Shown here: positions 37,600 through 47,612 of the stretch, in pieces | Numbering within the stretch: position 1 is the first letter of the stretch | Layout: every line of letters starts with the position of its first letter | DNA from: Parus major | Taxonomy: Eukaryota > Chordata > Aves > Passeriformes > Paridae | NCBI RefSeq assembly: GCF_001522545.3 | Contig: NC_031799.1 | Location: forward strand, 47,577,659 to 47,641,658 | DNA length: 64,000 bases | Direction: 5' to 3' | Translations under genes and position numbers: made by a program | Notes under the pieces: model-generated | The model's input: the letters and a program-made list of their open reading frames with translations, nothing else | The model's database searches: none | What the model was told of the DNA's origin: nothing

Positions 37600-38775
37600 G
37601 TGGTCTCAGTCACAGAGATGAGGCTTATCACCAGTCCTGGCTAGCTGGGTCCCAGACAAGTGGGGGCTGACCAATGTGATGTGCAACTAGAAGGAGGGTC
37701 GTAAGGAAGATCTGGGGAATTACAGGCCTGTCAGCTTTGGTGCCTGACAAAGTCATGAAACAGATCATCTTGAGTGCCATCATGGGGCACAGCCAAGGGG
37801 TTATTTTGGGATTAGAAAAGGCAGCTCCTGCCTGACCTTCATCTCTTTTTTATGGCCAGATAGCCCAGCTAGTGGTTGAAGGCAAGGCTTTGTATGTTGT
37901 CTACCTGGCCCTCTGCAAAAGCCTTTCAAACCATCTCCCATGGCATTCTCCTGGAAAAGCTGACAGCCCACCGTTTGGAGCACTCTTTGCTGAGTTAGAA
38001 ACTGGCTGCACAGCCAGGCCCAGAGAGTGGAGGGGAATGGTGCTGCATTCAGCTGGGGGTCACTCACCAATAAAATCTCCCAGGGATCAGCACTGGGACC
38101 AGTCCAGTTTAATATTTTTATTGATAATCTGGATGATAGAATTGAGAGCACCATCCCGAGGTTGATGGATGACACCATGCTGTGTGGGAGTGTGAATCTG
38201 CTAGAGGATTGGAGAGCTCTGCAGAAGGCTCTGGAAAGGCTGGCTCAGTTGGCTAAAGTTCAACAAAGTCAAGTGATAGGTCCTACACTTGGGTCACAAC
38301 AACGCCATGCAGAGCTGCAGGCTGGGGACAGAATGTTTTGGATGCTGCCCAGCAGAAAAGGACCCAGGGGAGCTGGTCAACAGTGCCTGAATATGAGCCA
38401 GGAGCCTGCCCAGCAGGCCAGTGGCACCCTGAGCTGTATCAGCAATAGTGCGGCCAGCAGGACCAGGACAGTGATTGTCCTTCTGTGCTTGGCACTGCTG
38501 AGGCCACACCTCGAGTTCTATCCAGTTCTGGGGCCTTCATGACAAAAAAACACATTGAGGTGCTGGAGCAATGGAGGGCTGGTGAACGGTCTAGAGGCTA
38601 ATTCATATGAGGAACAGCTGAGGGAGCACAAGCTAAGGCTAGAGAAAAGGAGGATCAGGGGAGACCTTGTCAGTCACTACAATTCCCTGAAAGGAAGCTA
38701 TGGCCAGATGAGGGTCAATCTCTTCTTCCAGGCAGATGGAGACAGAAGAAGACACAGCCCCAACCTGCAATAGGG
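37600..38775 (+). mobile_element. CR1 LINE, central ORF2 copy lacking its 3' end
   Basis: Similarity to CR1 ORF2 starts near 37600 (GCTGGGTCCCAGACAAGTGG) and runs through AATTACAGGCCTGTCAGC, CTACCTGGCC, CAGGGATCAGCACTGGGACC and CTAGAGAAAAGGAGGATC. It stops abruptly after CTCTTCTTCCAGGCAGATG at about 38775. The 3' UTR and octamer tail are missing, which is unusual because CR1 is normally truncated at the 5' end only. The loss probably reflects a later deletion or rearrangement. Confidence 0.92.
37718..38773 (+). pseudogene. CR1 ORF2 reverse transcriptase remnant (inactive)
   Basis: The block starts with NYRPVSF at 37718, immediately followed by a stop. Motif A, normally YLDFSKAFD in CR1, reads YLALCKSLSN, so the catalytic aspartate has become alanine. 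The frame then changes. The next block has QGSALGPVQFNIFIDNLDD, and the catalytic box reads LMDDT in place of FADDT, with the aspartate pair at 38168-38173. The C-terminal part continues to an in-frame stop at 38540-38542 and resumes in the same frame with SYEEQLREHKLRLEKRR. Stops, one frameshift and the lost motif A residue rule out reverse transcriptase activity. Confidence 0.9.
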
Positions 38776-41374
38776 GATCTGGTTTTCTCTCGACCTGCTT
38801 ATCTTAGTTGTGCTTCCTTGTTTGTGCATTTCCTCGCTATTTGCAATTGTGCTTATTTTGCTCTTCTTTCTCTTGTAAAGTTTGCTATTTAGCCTGTTTC
38901 TTAACACTGTTTCAGTACAACTGTAGAAATTATTTGCTCTCTCAGTGGTAAATTGCTCTCATAACTAAACACGTGGTGCTTTTACAGGGTATTTGACTAT
39001 GCTATTGCAGTGTACAAATTGCTGTTTGCACTAGTGTAGTGCTTTTCTTTCAAAGCAACTGATTGTATTGACAATGATGAGAAAGGTACTTACAGTTCTT
39101 TAGTTTCACAGGCCATATTTGTGTTGCCATGTAAATGGCACAAAATCACGTTGTTTATGATTACGTAAAAAAAATATTTACAAGTCATCTCAATTTCAGC
39201 ATATATTAGGTTTTCTTTTCTTTTACTTTGGTTATGGACAATAAAAAAATGAAAAGAAACATGAAAAAATTTCTAGCTAAGGTATCCATACTCTAGCCTT
39301 TCCTATTCTTTCTCCTGTAATTTAGTCTCCGTTTTCCTCGGCGATAGAGATTCAGAAAATTAGTCAAGCAGATAATATTCCAGTCCCCCACCCTATTTCC
39401 ATTTTGCTCAGATATCCTACATATTCATCCCTTTTGCCACTGAAGAACCACATAGCACTGTTAAGGAGATAAAAGCTTTCATCTGTTGCTCCAGAGTTCC
39501 TTTAAAGGTTGTTGTTGCTCACTCTGAAAGAGTTTGAATGAAAATGTGTTCTTAATGACTTCCATTAATTTTGGCCTAAATTCTTATGGTCAGCATCACG
39601 TAGGTGTTGCCAGCCCAGTGAATGCTTGATGCCCAAGTAATCACCTTTTATTTATCACTGGAGAAACTGTAACATCCCTGTAAACCACTTCTGTGTTCTT
39701 GTATCATTGTTGTTTTGGGCTTTTTTCTGTGCATTTGTAACAGATGAGGCTGACATCGCTCAATGTTCTGTCTCTGCTCTATGTGTCTTCACAAACTGGT
39801 TTCTAATGCTTTGAAGGAAGCTGCTATTCAAAACAATATGGAACTGCATGTTCATCTTAAGATTTCAAGTTCAATTCAGCAAGTATCTAAAAGAAATCTT
39901 GTGTAAATGAAAATCTTATTTTCATTTCGATAATTTTCAAAGTTGCATCACCTCTTTTGTCTAGTCATCCTTATTCTGTATAATTCTGTTGTCTCAAATG
40001 TCTTTATTAATGATAAATCACATAAGATTTTATTACATTGTGTTGCAGGACTCATGCAATGACTTGAACAAGTCTCAGTCTGAAGATGTGCTGTAAATAA
40101 TTCTGAGGAAGACAATTTTACAAAATGTATATACATCTAGGAGTATGCATGGGGCTTGGTTAGAATTAAGAAAATAAGTGTGATATCAAATTTCTTTTTT
40201 GTACTAAATTACCCTTGCAATAAATATTTCATCAAGTGAATTTTCTTGTTAGGATACAGAGGAGCACATTCAGGTGGTTTAGATGTCTCCAGCAGTCTTG
40301 TAATCACACAAAGTCCAAATCCATAAAAAGTGACAGACAAAGAGGATTAGAAACAACATTCTACAGAGGAGAAAATGACAACATGGAGAGAAGGAATGTA
40401 AAATGTATTTCTTTATGCCCAGGTGCACAGAAGCACAGGGGAAATAACCATGAGAGAGGCTGCAGAGCAAAATAGCAGCAAGTTCAGGCAGTGCAGAAAG
40501 CACTCCTGTGGCCATTGTTGCTTACATGCTTGAGTTCAAGTTTGAGGTTTTTCAAGGATTCACCATGGGTTCAAATATAGAAAAAATATAGGTGACAATA
40601 ATTAAATGTCTTCAATCCATTTTAGTGTTGCTCATTATAGTTTCATAGAATCATAGTTTCTCCTTTGGTACACCCTGTATTTTTTCTTTCTGGTGATAAT
40701 TAAAGTAATGATGTAAATTAATTAGATGCTAAAAATCAACTCCCTACTTAGGGACTCAAAAGAAACTATCAAAGTGGAAAAGCTATGAATATGATCTCAC
40801 ATGAGGCTTATTTTTATCCTGAAATATGAAATGGGTCTGGATTCACTGTCACTGAAATCAGTATATATCAATAAATAACATTTTATAGTGACACAAAACC
40901 TTTCACATAGAAATAAGAATTATAAGAGTCAAACTGTAGAACCATACGTGAAGTATCCTTTATGTCTGCTGACTGTTCACAGAGCTACACATCAGCAAGG
41001 AAAAGAATATTTCTCCTTCAGAAAATTGTAAAAAAAATTAAATATTCTGCTTCACTCTCTCTCTCCCTTCCCACTCTTCTGTTCCCCTCCCCCCATCGCC
41101 CAAATTTAGAAGGATGGAGACCATCCAATCTAAATTATTATGGAAACAGTGGTGCACACAAAACATTTGGTGATATTTGCAGAAAATGCCTGTGACATTT
41201 TCAGCTTGTTAAAATCAATGAAACAAGGAAAAACATTGCCAAACTGGGAGAAAATGAGTCCTTGAAGAACTGAACTCCTAAAATGTGATATAACGTCTCT
41301 ATTTGTCTGTGACAATATGCTAACAAGATAAAGCAATCTCCTTTGGGCTCTCATAAACAAGATGTGTTACAAGG
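38776..41374. other. Non-coding stretch, no gene recognised
   Basis: AT-rich unique-looking sequence. The word TCATAGAATCATAG at about 40642-40655 looks like the CR1 tail octamer, but the bases beside it do not continue into CR1. Confidence 0.55.
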
Positions 41375-41860
41375 AATTTACTGAGCTGAAGATCAGGAAA
41401 GACCTATAGTTCATCCAATCTCCCACCCCATGTTTCAGAGGCTTTCAATTTCTCTCAGTTACCCTTCTATTGACTCCATCACATTTTGTCCAAAGTGTAA
41501 TTCTGTAAAGTTTCCAGTTTGACTTGAATTTGCCAGAAATGGAGTTCAATATTTCCTTTGATATTTTGCTTTCAAGGTTAATTGTCATTACTTTTTAAAA
41601 GTTGTTCTTCAATTCCACTTTGAATGAGCTACCTTTAAAGCATTGCTTTTTCTGGTTGATCAAGGGCCCTTACAAGCCCTATGTATTCTTGTTATGAGGA
41701 TAAGTATCCTTTTTCTAGCACTTACCAACAAGTTTCATTTTAATATAAATAGGCATATAAAAGTGTTTCAGCATACTGAGTACTTTCAAGGCTTTTGCAT
41801 CTCTTCTCTTTTTCAGTTTCTGTTAACATGCATCTACCTGAATAACATTTCATTACACAG
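41375..41860 (-). mobile_element. Relic of an ancient amniote CR1
   Basis: On the plus strand, several words follow the order of the reverse complement of old amniote CR1 3' regions: GACCTATAGTTCATCCAATC, then GGTTAATTGTCATTAC with TTTTAAAAGTTGTTCTT, CACTTTGAATGAGCTACC, TTGATCAAGGGCCC and GAGGATAAGTATCC. Divergence is far higher than in the other CR1 copies here, so it is likely an old lineage. Edges are uncertain by tens of bases. The call rests on order and spacing of words remembered from the family; no alignment was run. Confidence 0.5.
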
Positions 41861-43346
41861 AATGCCTTACTTGGAAGCAAGGTCTCTTCCTAAACTCTAG
41901 TATTCTTCTGGTTGTGGCACTTTTTGTCACAGCAGTTCATCTGGAAAACCTGCTGTGCTGCATATGAAGTAGACCCTTGGACTATTTTCAGACTACCATT
42001 TTCTATACACTGTCTTTCCTTCTGCACATATTGCATACTGCACACTCAAACAGAAGAAATTTTGCACATATGTAAATATTTCTTTTTCACTAACTGTTTA
42101 TTAGCTAGACTTAACCTTCTCCTTGAAAGTCAGAACCTTCTTGTTTATAAGTCTGAAAAATCTTTGTGCCTTACAATTTTTCTTCCTTCTGCAAATTTAT
42201 ATTATCTTTTAAGTAATTGATGAAAATTATTCAGGTATAGTATCAAATTTTATAGAAACTCACATTTGGTCACCCCCAGTTCTTGCTGATTTGCCCCATA
42301 ATAGCTATCTACCCTTCACACTGTGGACAGGGCTTGCCTTACTGTCACTAGTTTCACAGCAACGAAATATGTATCACAGTATTTTTGGTACCCACATATC
42401 TGAAAAAGAACTTGATGCCAAAAAGCTTTAAGAGATATCTAAAAAAAAATGTTGCAGCAGGATTTTGAAAAGAAAAAAGGTAAAATCATGGATAATGAAA
42501 TTTTTTCAAAAGCAGGGGGAAAAGGAAATTAAACAACTCTAATAGAGATATTTCACATATTTCCAGAGACATCTTCTCATAGTGTATTTATTAAAGCTGG
42601 AAACATTTTGTTAACATCACTATTCTGATTACCACTTTCAGGGATGTTTTAAATCAGGTCTGAAAATGATGCCATTCATATTTTGAATAATGAACATATA
42701 TTCAGTCAGTTGTGGGGCTGCAAATGTGTATTGGAAGTCAGATACTTGCCTCATCCCGCATGAAATTGATCACGGTTTCCAATGTAACACACCTTATTTG
42801 ATGAATAGTCTTAAGTTTTGTCAATTTTTCAAACATTTATGGTAAATGAGTAAAGTGTCCCTTAATAATTGTAGTTTTTCTTTTCACTAATTAACGTAGT
42901 GGGACAGTATGTGGATTTTATTTGAAAGAATAAGTCTGCACTTCACCCCCTATCCAGGTGCCAGATTCCCCAGTACTGTAATACCATAGATGGAGAATTT
43001 CTGAGCTGTCCAATTAAGTTTATCTTAATAAGACAGTCTATGACATTGGTAACAAATGTAATATTTCTTAATGATGTATCAGAGCCTACATTTACAAAAT
43101 AATGACTGCCAAGTGTTAAAAGAAAATTATTTTAGAGTTGACACATTTTCTCTCTTTGAGCTTTGTTTTCCCATTATTCCATTTGTCAGAGTTTTGCTCC
43201 AAGCATTCTTTTTCAACTTCTGAACCATTTTCCCATCAGTCTTTCTGTTAGTACAGCCAGAGCCCCTAGCTGGTTTATTTTACTCTGGATGCTGGAATCA
43301 CTGTCATCTTTGCCTTTCAAAATTTTTGTTATTTAATCCAAATGCT

Positions 43347-43347
43347 T

Positions 43348-43406
<59 letters not shown>
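43347..43406. repeat. (TTTA)15 microsatellite
   Basis: Fifteen uninterrupted TTTA units over 60 bases. Uninterrupted arrays of this length are usually highly polymorphic. The leucine/isoleucine/tyrosine-rich open frame over it is a product of the repeat. Confidence 0.97.
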
Positions 43407-43407
<1 letters not shown>

Positions 43408-44121
43408 ATTATTTTGCCAGTATTTTGGTGATAGTGTGGTGGATTGAAGCTCAGGTGAATGTCTTGTGTATAAGAAGCTGTATATTTCATCTGTTACTGT
43501 ATCTTCAAGAGTGTTATTTTCTCTACTTTAATTGTGTTCTGGCTAAACCAGAACTCACACAAATACTGTTATGACGTTAGCACACAATGACCAATATCTG
43601 TTTTCCGGTCTTTTTATTAACACTGGTCAGCCCAGTATTAATAAAACACCCCTCAGCCTTCAGGTATCATGTATTTCTACAAGAGTAAGTTTTGTGAAGT
43701 AAAAAAAACTGCAACGAAGACATGTTTACAGAATCATGTGCTCACAAATATGAGTAAAATATCTCTCAGAAGCAGGATGAGCTTAAATAAATCTTCCACT
43801 TAAGAAAGGGACTCAATTCGGATTATGTCCAATTTTCTAACAGTGAAACAGACTAAAAAATCGACTGGAATTCTCAAACCAGAGGTAGACATCCAGAAAT
43901 CTGTGAGTCCTGACTGCCCCTGAGCTGTGGCCTAAGACTGTGTAGTCACCTCTGTGTGCTAATCACATCAATAAAATACATGTACCTCTCAGAGCTTTGT
44001 TTTCATCTTCACAGCAGATTTGCAGCCATGGGTGCATCACAACAGGACAGAAGGGATCTTCACCTCCTGCAAAACAACATTGTCTGATACAGAACTGAGC
44101 TCTGTCCAGTCCCTATCTCTT

Positions 44122-44138
44122 GGGGGGGGGGGGGGGGG
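44122..44138. repeat. G17 homopolymer
   Basis: Seventeen consecutive G on the plus strand in an otherwise AT-rich region. Such runs are rare, slip easily and can form a G-quadruplex. The exact length in the assembly may be wrong. Confidence 0.9.
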
Positions 44139-46725
44139 TAGAGGGTCTTGGGCCTTGCTTGTTTTTCAGTTTCAAAATTACTTACAGTAATTTCATCATT
44201 TTCCATCCATATATTGTTATCAATAATTTTTTAAACTTTGGAATAATTTCTAGCAGGTCTAGCAAGGCAGCTGCATGTTACATTAGTTGTAAGAGCTTTT
44301 ATCACGCTCCATTACAAATCATCATTACAAGATTGGGAAGCCCACCCAAGGTGTCTCTTTCTCACCACTCAAGGTGTCTTTAGGAACAGAAATGTATTCA
44401 TAAGTATGTTTTATAATCCCTATGCCTTTTGGCTTTCCTGAGCTTTGGGAAACACTGTGAGAGAGAGAGCTACACTACTACAACTGCTGAAATTGCTACA
44501 GAAGTATAAAGATGCAGAAAAAAATGGAGCCATTAATATTTAAAAGCTATATCAATGCAACTTTTTAATAAAATATGAGAAACAAAATTCCATAAGAAAG
44601 CTACTTCTGAAAGGCAGCACTCTGTGGGAATGAGAAAGATTGCAAATGCTATTTCCCTTTTGATACACTTTTAACTTGTTGTTTCCCTTTCTTACTCTCC
44701 CTGCACCCTGTTATTCAAGGAGAAATCAGGAAGATGCAAGTTTATCATCAAGGTAACAGCAAACCCAGAATTCCCAGTCCAATTTCTTGCATGTTCAATA
44801 CTTCTTCCATTCATAAAACATTGTGCACTTGTACTTGTATTTGCACCAGAACAGGACTGGTTATCTTTTGCCCTTACTGTATCATTCTCCAGAAGATATC
44901 AATTAACAAACACATTCTTTCTTTCCATAAGAAACACAAACTGTGAAGCACAGCGACCAATGTATGCTCATTCTAAAACAATCTATAATGACATTTAGGG
45001 GGTTATCAAATGCTTTTGCATATGGTAGTTAAATTTTTAATTAACATTAATATGGAAAGGAGCCAATCCAGACTGGATCTTCATCTTTTTTTATATAATA
45101 ATTTTTTTCTCCTTTGGAACAATTATGTTGTCACCCAAGGCTCAGGATTGCCTGGCTTAAGTAATAACCTTAATCACTATCCCATGGCTAATAATTTTGG
45201 AACAGAATTCACAGAAGTGGAAGGTAGGAGAAATGGATATGGTGGGTCTGGTATTTTTAGTGACTTATTGCAAAATGTCCTGTATTGCAGAGAGGAACAT
45301 GATGCATGCTGCCCCAGAGAATTTAGATCATGGTGCAGATAACTTTTTCTAACAGTAAAAAGAAAGTCTTGAAAATGGGGAGAACAGGGAATTATGGGAG
45401 TTTGTTATCAGACAGGGTTAGTGTGGAAGCTTTTGTGCATTTAGTACATATTCAACTTTTATATGATGTGTTTCTGAATAAAGCTCTTCTTGTATGATAA
45501 AGAGACTGAAACCATCACAATATTGTATGGCTGAGGTGAAATTGATAATGGAGAGATTAGAGATTTATCTACATTTGCCCAGTGGCCAGTGACAGAAAAC
45601 AGGATCTGTACTAAGAATTAGATGTTTTATAGAATGCAGTCACTTTAACAAAACACTAAAAATATTTCTATTTTGCTTCAAGCATACTGACAGAAGCTGA
45701 ATTGAAACATAAAATCAATGGGGGTTTAACCCTGAAGATCATTGGATAAAGTTCATTTTTTCAATATCAGCAAAATGTGCAGGTCTTTTACCAGGTTGTC
45801 GTCAATATTTGTCTGTCAGCTTGCCTTTTATGAAACAGACAGATGGTATAAGGATTTTTTTAAGAAGGTTTAAGCTATAGCAAATTCAAATCCACTGATA
45901 CATTTTGCAGGGGTAGCATACACATCTTGCTAAAATTAAAGCATTTATGATAGATAGACTGGGAAAATTGTTACTGGCAAGGAGAGGCCAAGCTCTTAGT
46001 ATTTTCTTCTGAGGTGATTCAAAGGGACTCCATCTAACTGCATTTAAGTGGATGTTTTAGTAATACTACAAGGTCCGGAAAGGCAACAGTCAGTATTGAT
46101 GTTTTCTCACTGTTATTAGTTTCTACCAGGAAAAAGCATGTCTGAGGTAGCTTCAATAAAGTAAAGACAAAAATTAGCCTCTAAAATATGCTACAGGTCA
46201 GACCAATGCTACTCCAATCTTTTACATATGACAATCAAATGTAACACCTTATTTGCAACCAGAAGCAGAAAAATCAATATTGATATAATTCAGCTATGAA
46301 ATTCTTCAAGATCAATCTACCAATGTTTTTATTCAAAATAAATGATGTGATATATGTGATTTCCCTGTTTGTTCTGGCCACTCCTTTGGTTATTTCACCA
46401 TGGAAAGAAACAGCAAATTCCAAAACAACCTGCTCATTTATTGGACATTTTATCACTCTTACCCTCTTATAATAGAGGTTTACTTAAGTCCCTTGCACTT
46501 AACATTTGGGAATATATTCATCTAGCAATATTTTTTAGATGACATCATCTTATTCCACCCTTAAATGTTAAACTTCTTCAGTTTTACTAGATGCAGCGTT
46601 TTTCCAAGTGTCTTTACTTCCCTGTCTTGTGAGAAGCAAATTACCTTCTTTCCATGCCTCCCTCCTAATCCAAGTTTTTTCTGCTCTTCTCTGTTTTCAA
46701 CTTCCAAAATCTAGACCTTTTATTC

Positions 46726-46775
46726 TATTTATTTATTTGTTTGTTTGTTTTTTTGTTTGTTTATATATTTATTCA
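46726..46775. repeat. TTTA/TTTG mixed simple repeat
   Basis: TTTA units pass into TTTG units and back to TTTA over 50 bases. No element body is recognised beside it. Confidence 0.85.
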
Positions 46776-47064
46776 GAATTTCTCACTGCTTCAGTAGCTT
46801 GGAAAGATCTACCCATCAAAACTTAGTTTTAATTTGCTAACCTATCTTCTACTGCTTCAATAACAGTCAAATGGAAAATACTGAACTGAATTCAGTTTAC
46901 TCAGCCTTGGGCTGGGCTGTCTAAAGTAGTCTTCATCCCTTGCCCAATTGTGCATCAAGCCTCACAGGTAAGAAAGAATCTTGATATGCAAATGAGTCTG
47001 ATTTTTACACCATGGAAATCTAGAGAAGCCCTAAGACTAGTTATTAGCAATATATTAATAACTC

Positions 47065-47612
47065 CTGATGACCAGTGGACAAATGTCACATCAAGAAGGA
47101 CACATGAGGAGACTCAGGAAATTACAGGCTCATTGGTTTTACTGCAGTCCCTGGGAAAGTAATGAAATGTGTCTTTCTGAGAACTATTATAAACAAAATC
47201 AAAGGCCTTGATGGAGAAACACCAGTCTGCATTTACAAAGAGGTATTGTAGATCACCTTGTACAACAAAATAATGTCTCTCATGGACACAGGGACAGTAC
47301 TCGATGCTGTTTATCTAGGCCCCAGCAAAGTGTCTGACGCACTTTCCCATGGTATTCACTGGACAAACTTTCAAATTTCAGATAAGATGTTTGGCCTGTG
47401 AGATGGGGTGTAAATTCATACATGGTGTGACTAGGTGTTAGGAAGAAATATGTTGCTGTGAGGGCAGAGAGGCACTGGAGCACATTGCCCAGAGAAGCTA
47501 TGTGGGCCCCATTCCTGGAAGTGTTCAAAGCCAGGCTGGATGTGGCAATAACAGGGATTTTCAAACTAGATAATCTTTAAGGTCCTTTCCAACTCACACT
47601 ATTCTTTCAATT
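47065..47612 (+). mobile_element. CR1 LINE copy with a large internal deletion
   Basis: The first part, 47065 to about 47375, matches the CR1 reverse transcriptase region (GGAAATTACAGGCTCATTGG, CTGGGAAAGTAATGAAAT, CATTTACAAAGAGG). From about 47425 the sequence is CR1 3' UTR (TTAGGAAGAAATATGTTGCT, GAGGCACTGGAGCACATTGC, GGAAGTGTTCAAAGCCAGGC, AAGGTCCTTTCCAACTCACA). The rest of ORF2, more than a kilobase in related copies, is missing between them. The tail ends in a degraded ATTCTTTCAATT. Confidence 0.9.
47130..47375 (+). pseudogene. CR1 ORF2 reverse transcriptase fragment (inactive)
   Basis: The translation gives GKVMKCVFLRTIINKIKGLD and then, after an in-frame stop, SLMDTGTVLDAVYLGPSKVS. This is the fingers region and motif A of the CR1 reverse transcriptase. 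In motif A the usual YLDFSKAF reads YLGPSKVS, so the first catalytic aspartate is glycine (codon 47318-47320). The palm with the aspartate pair and the whole C-terminus have been deleted. Confidence 0.85.

Larger units (their letters stand above)
41861..47064. other. AT-rich non-coding stretch, no gene recognised
   Basis: The stretch holds the TTTA microsatellite, the G17 run and a mixed T-rich tract at 46726-46775. A weak MIR-like patch near 45545-45640 is too poor to call. No recognisable protein. Confidence 0.6.

Noticed and set aside
37801..38178. Minus-strand open frame across the plus-strand CR1
   Set aside because: It is the antisense shadow of the reverse transcriptase remnant on the plus strand.
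40642..40655. TCATAGAATCATAG, looking like a CR1 tail on the minus strand
   Set aside because: The bases on its right do not continue into a CR1 3' UTR, so there is no element body.
43326..43574. Membrane-protein-like open frame rich in Leu, Ile and Tyr
   Set aside because: The hydrophobic part is the translated TTTA microsatellite. No downstream domain is recognised.
45545..45640. Second MIR-like patch
   Set aside because: The match is limited to scattered short words and the conserved core is not in order.
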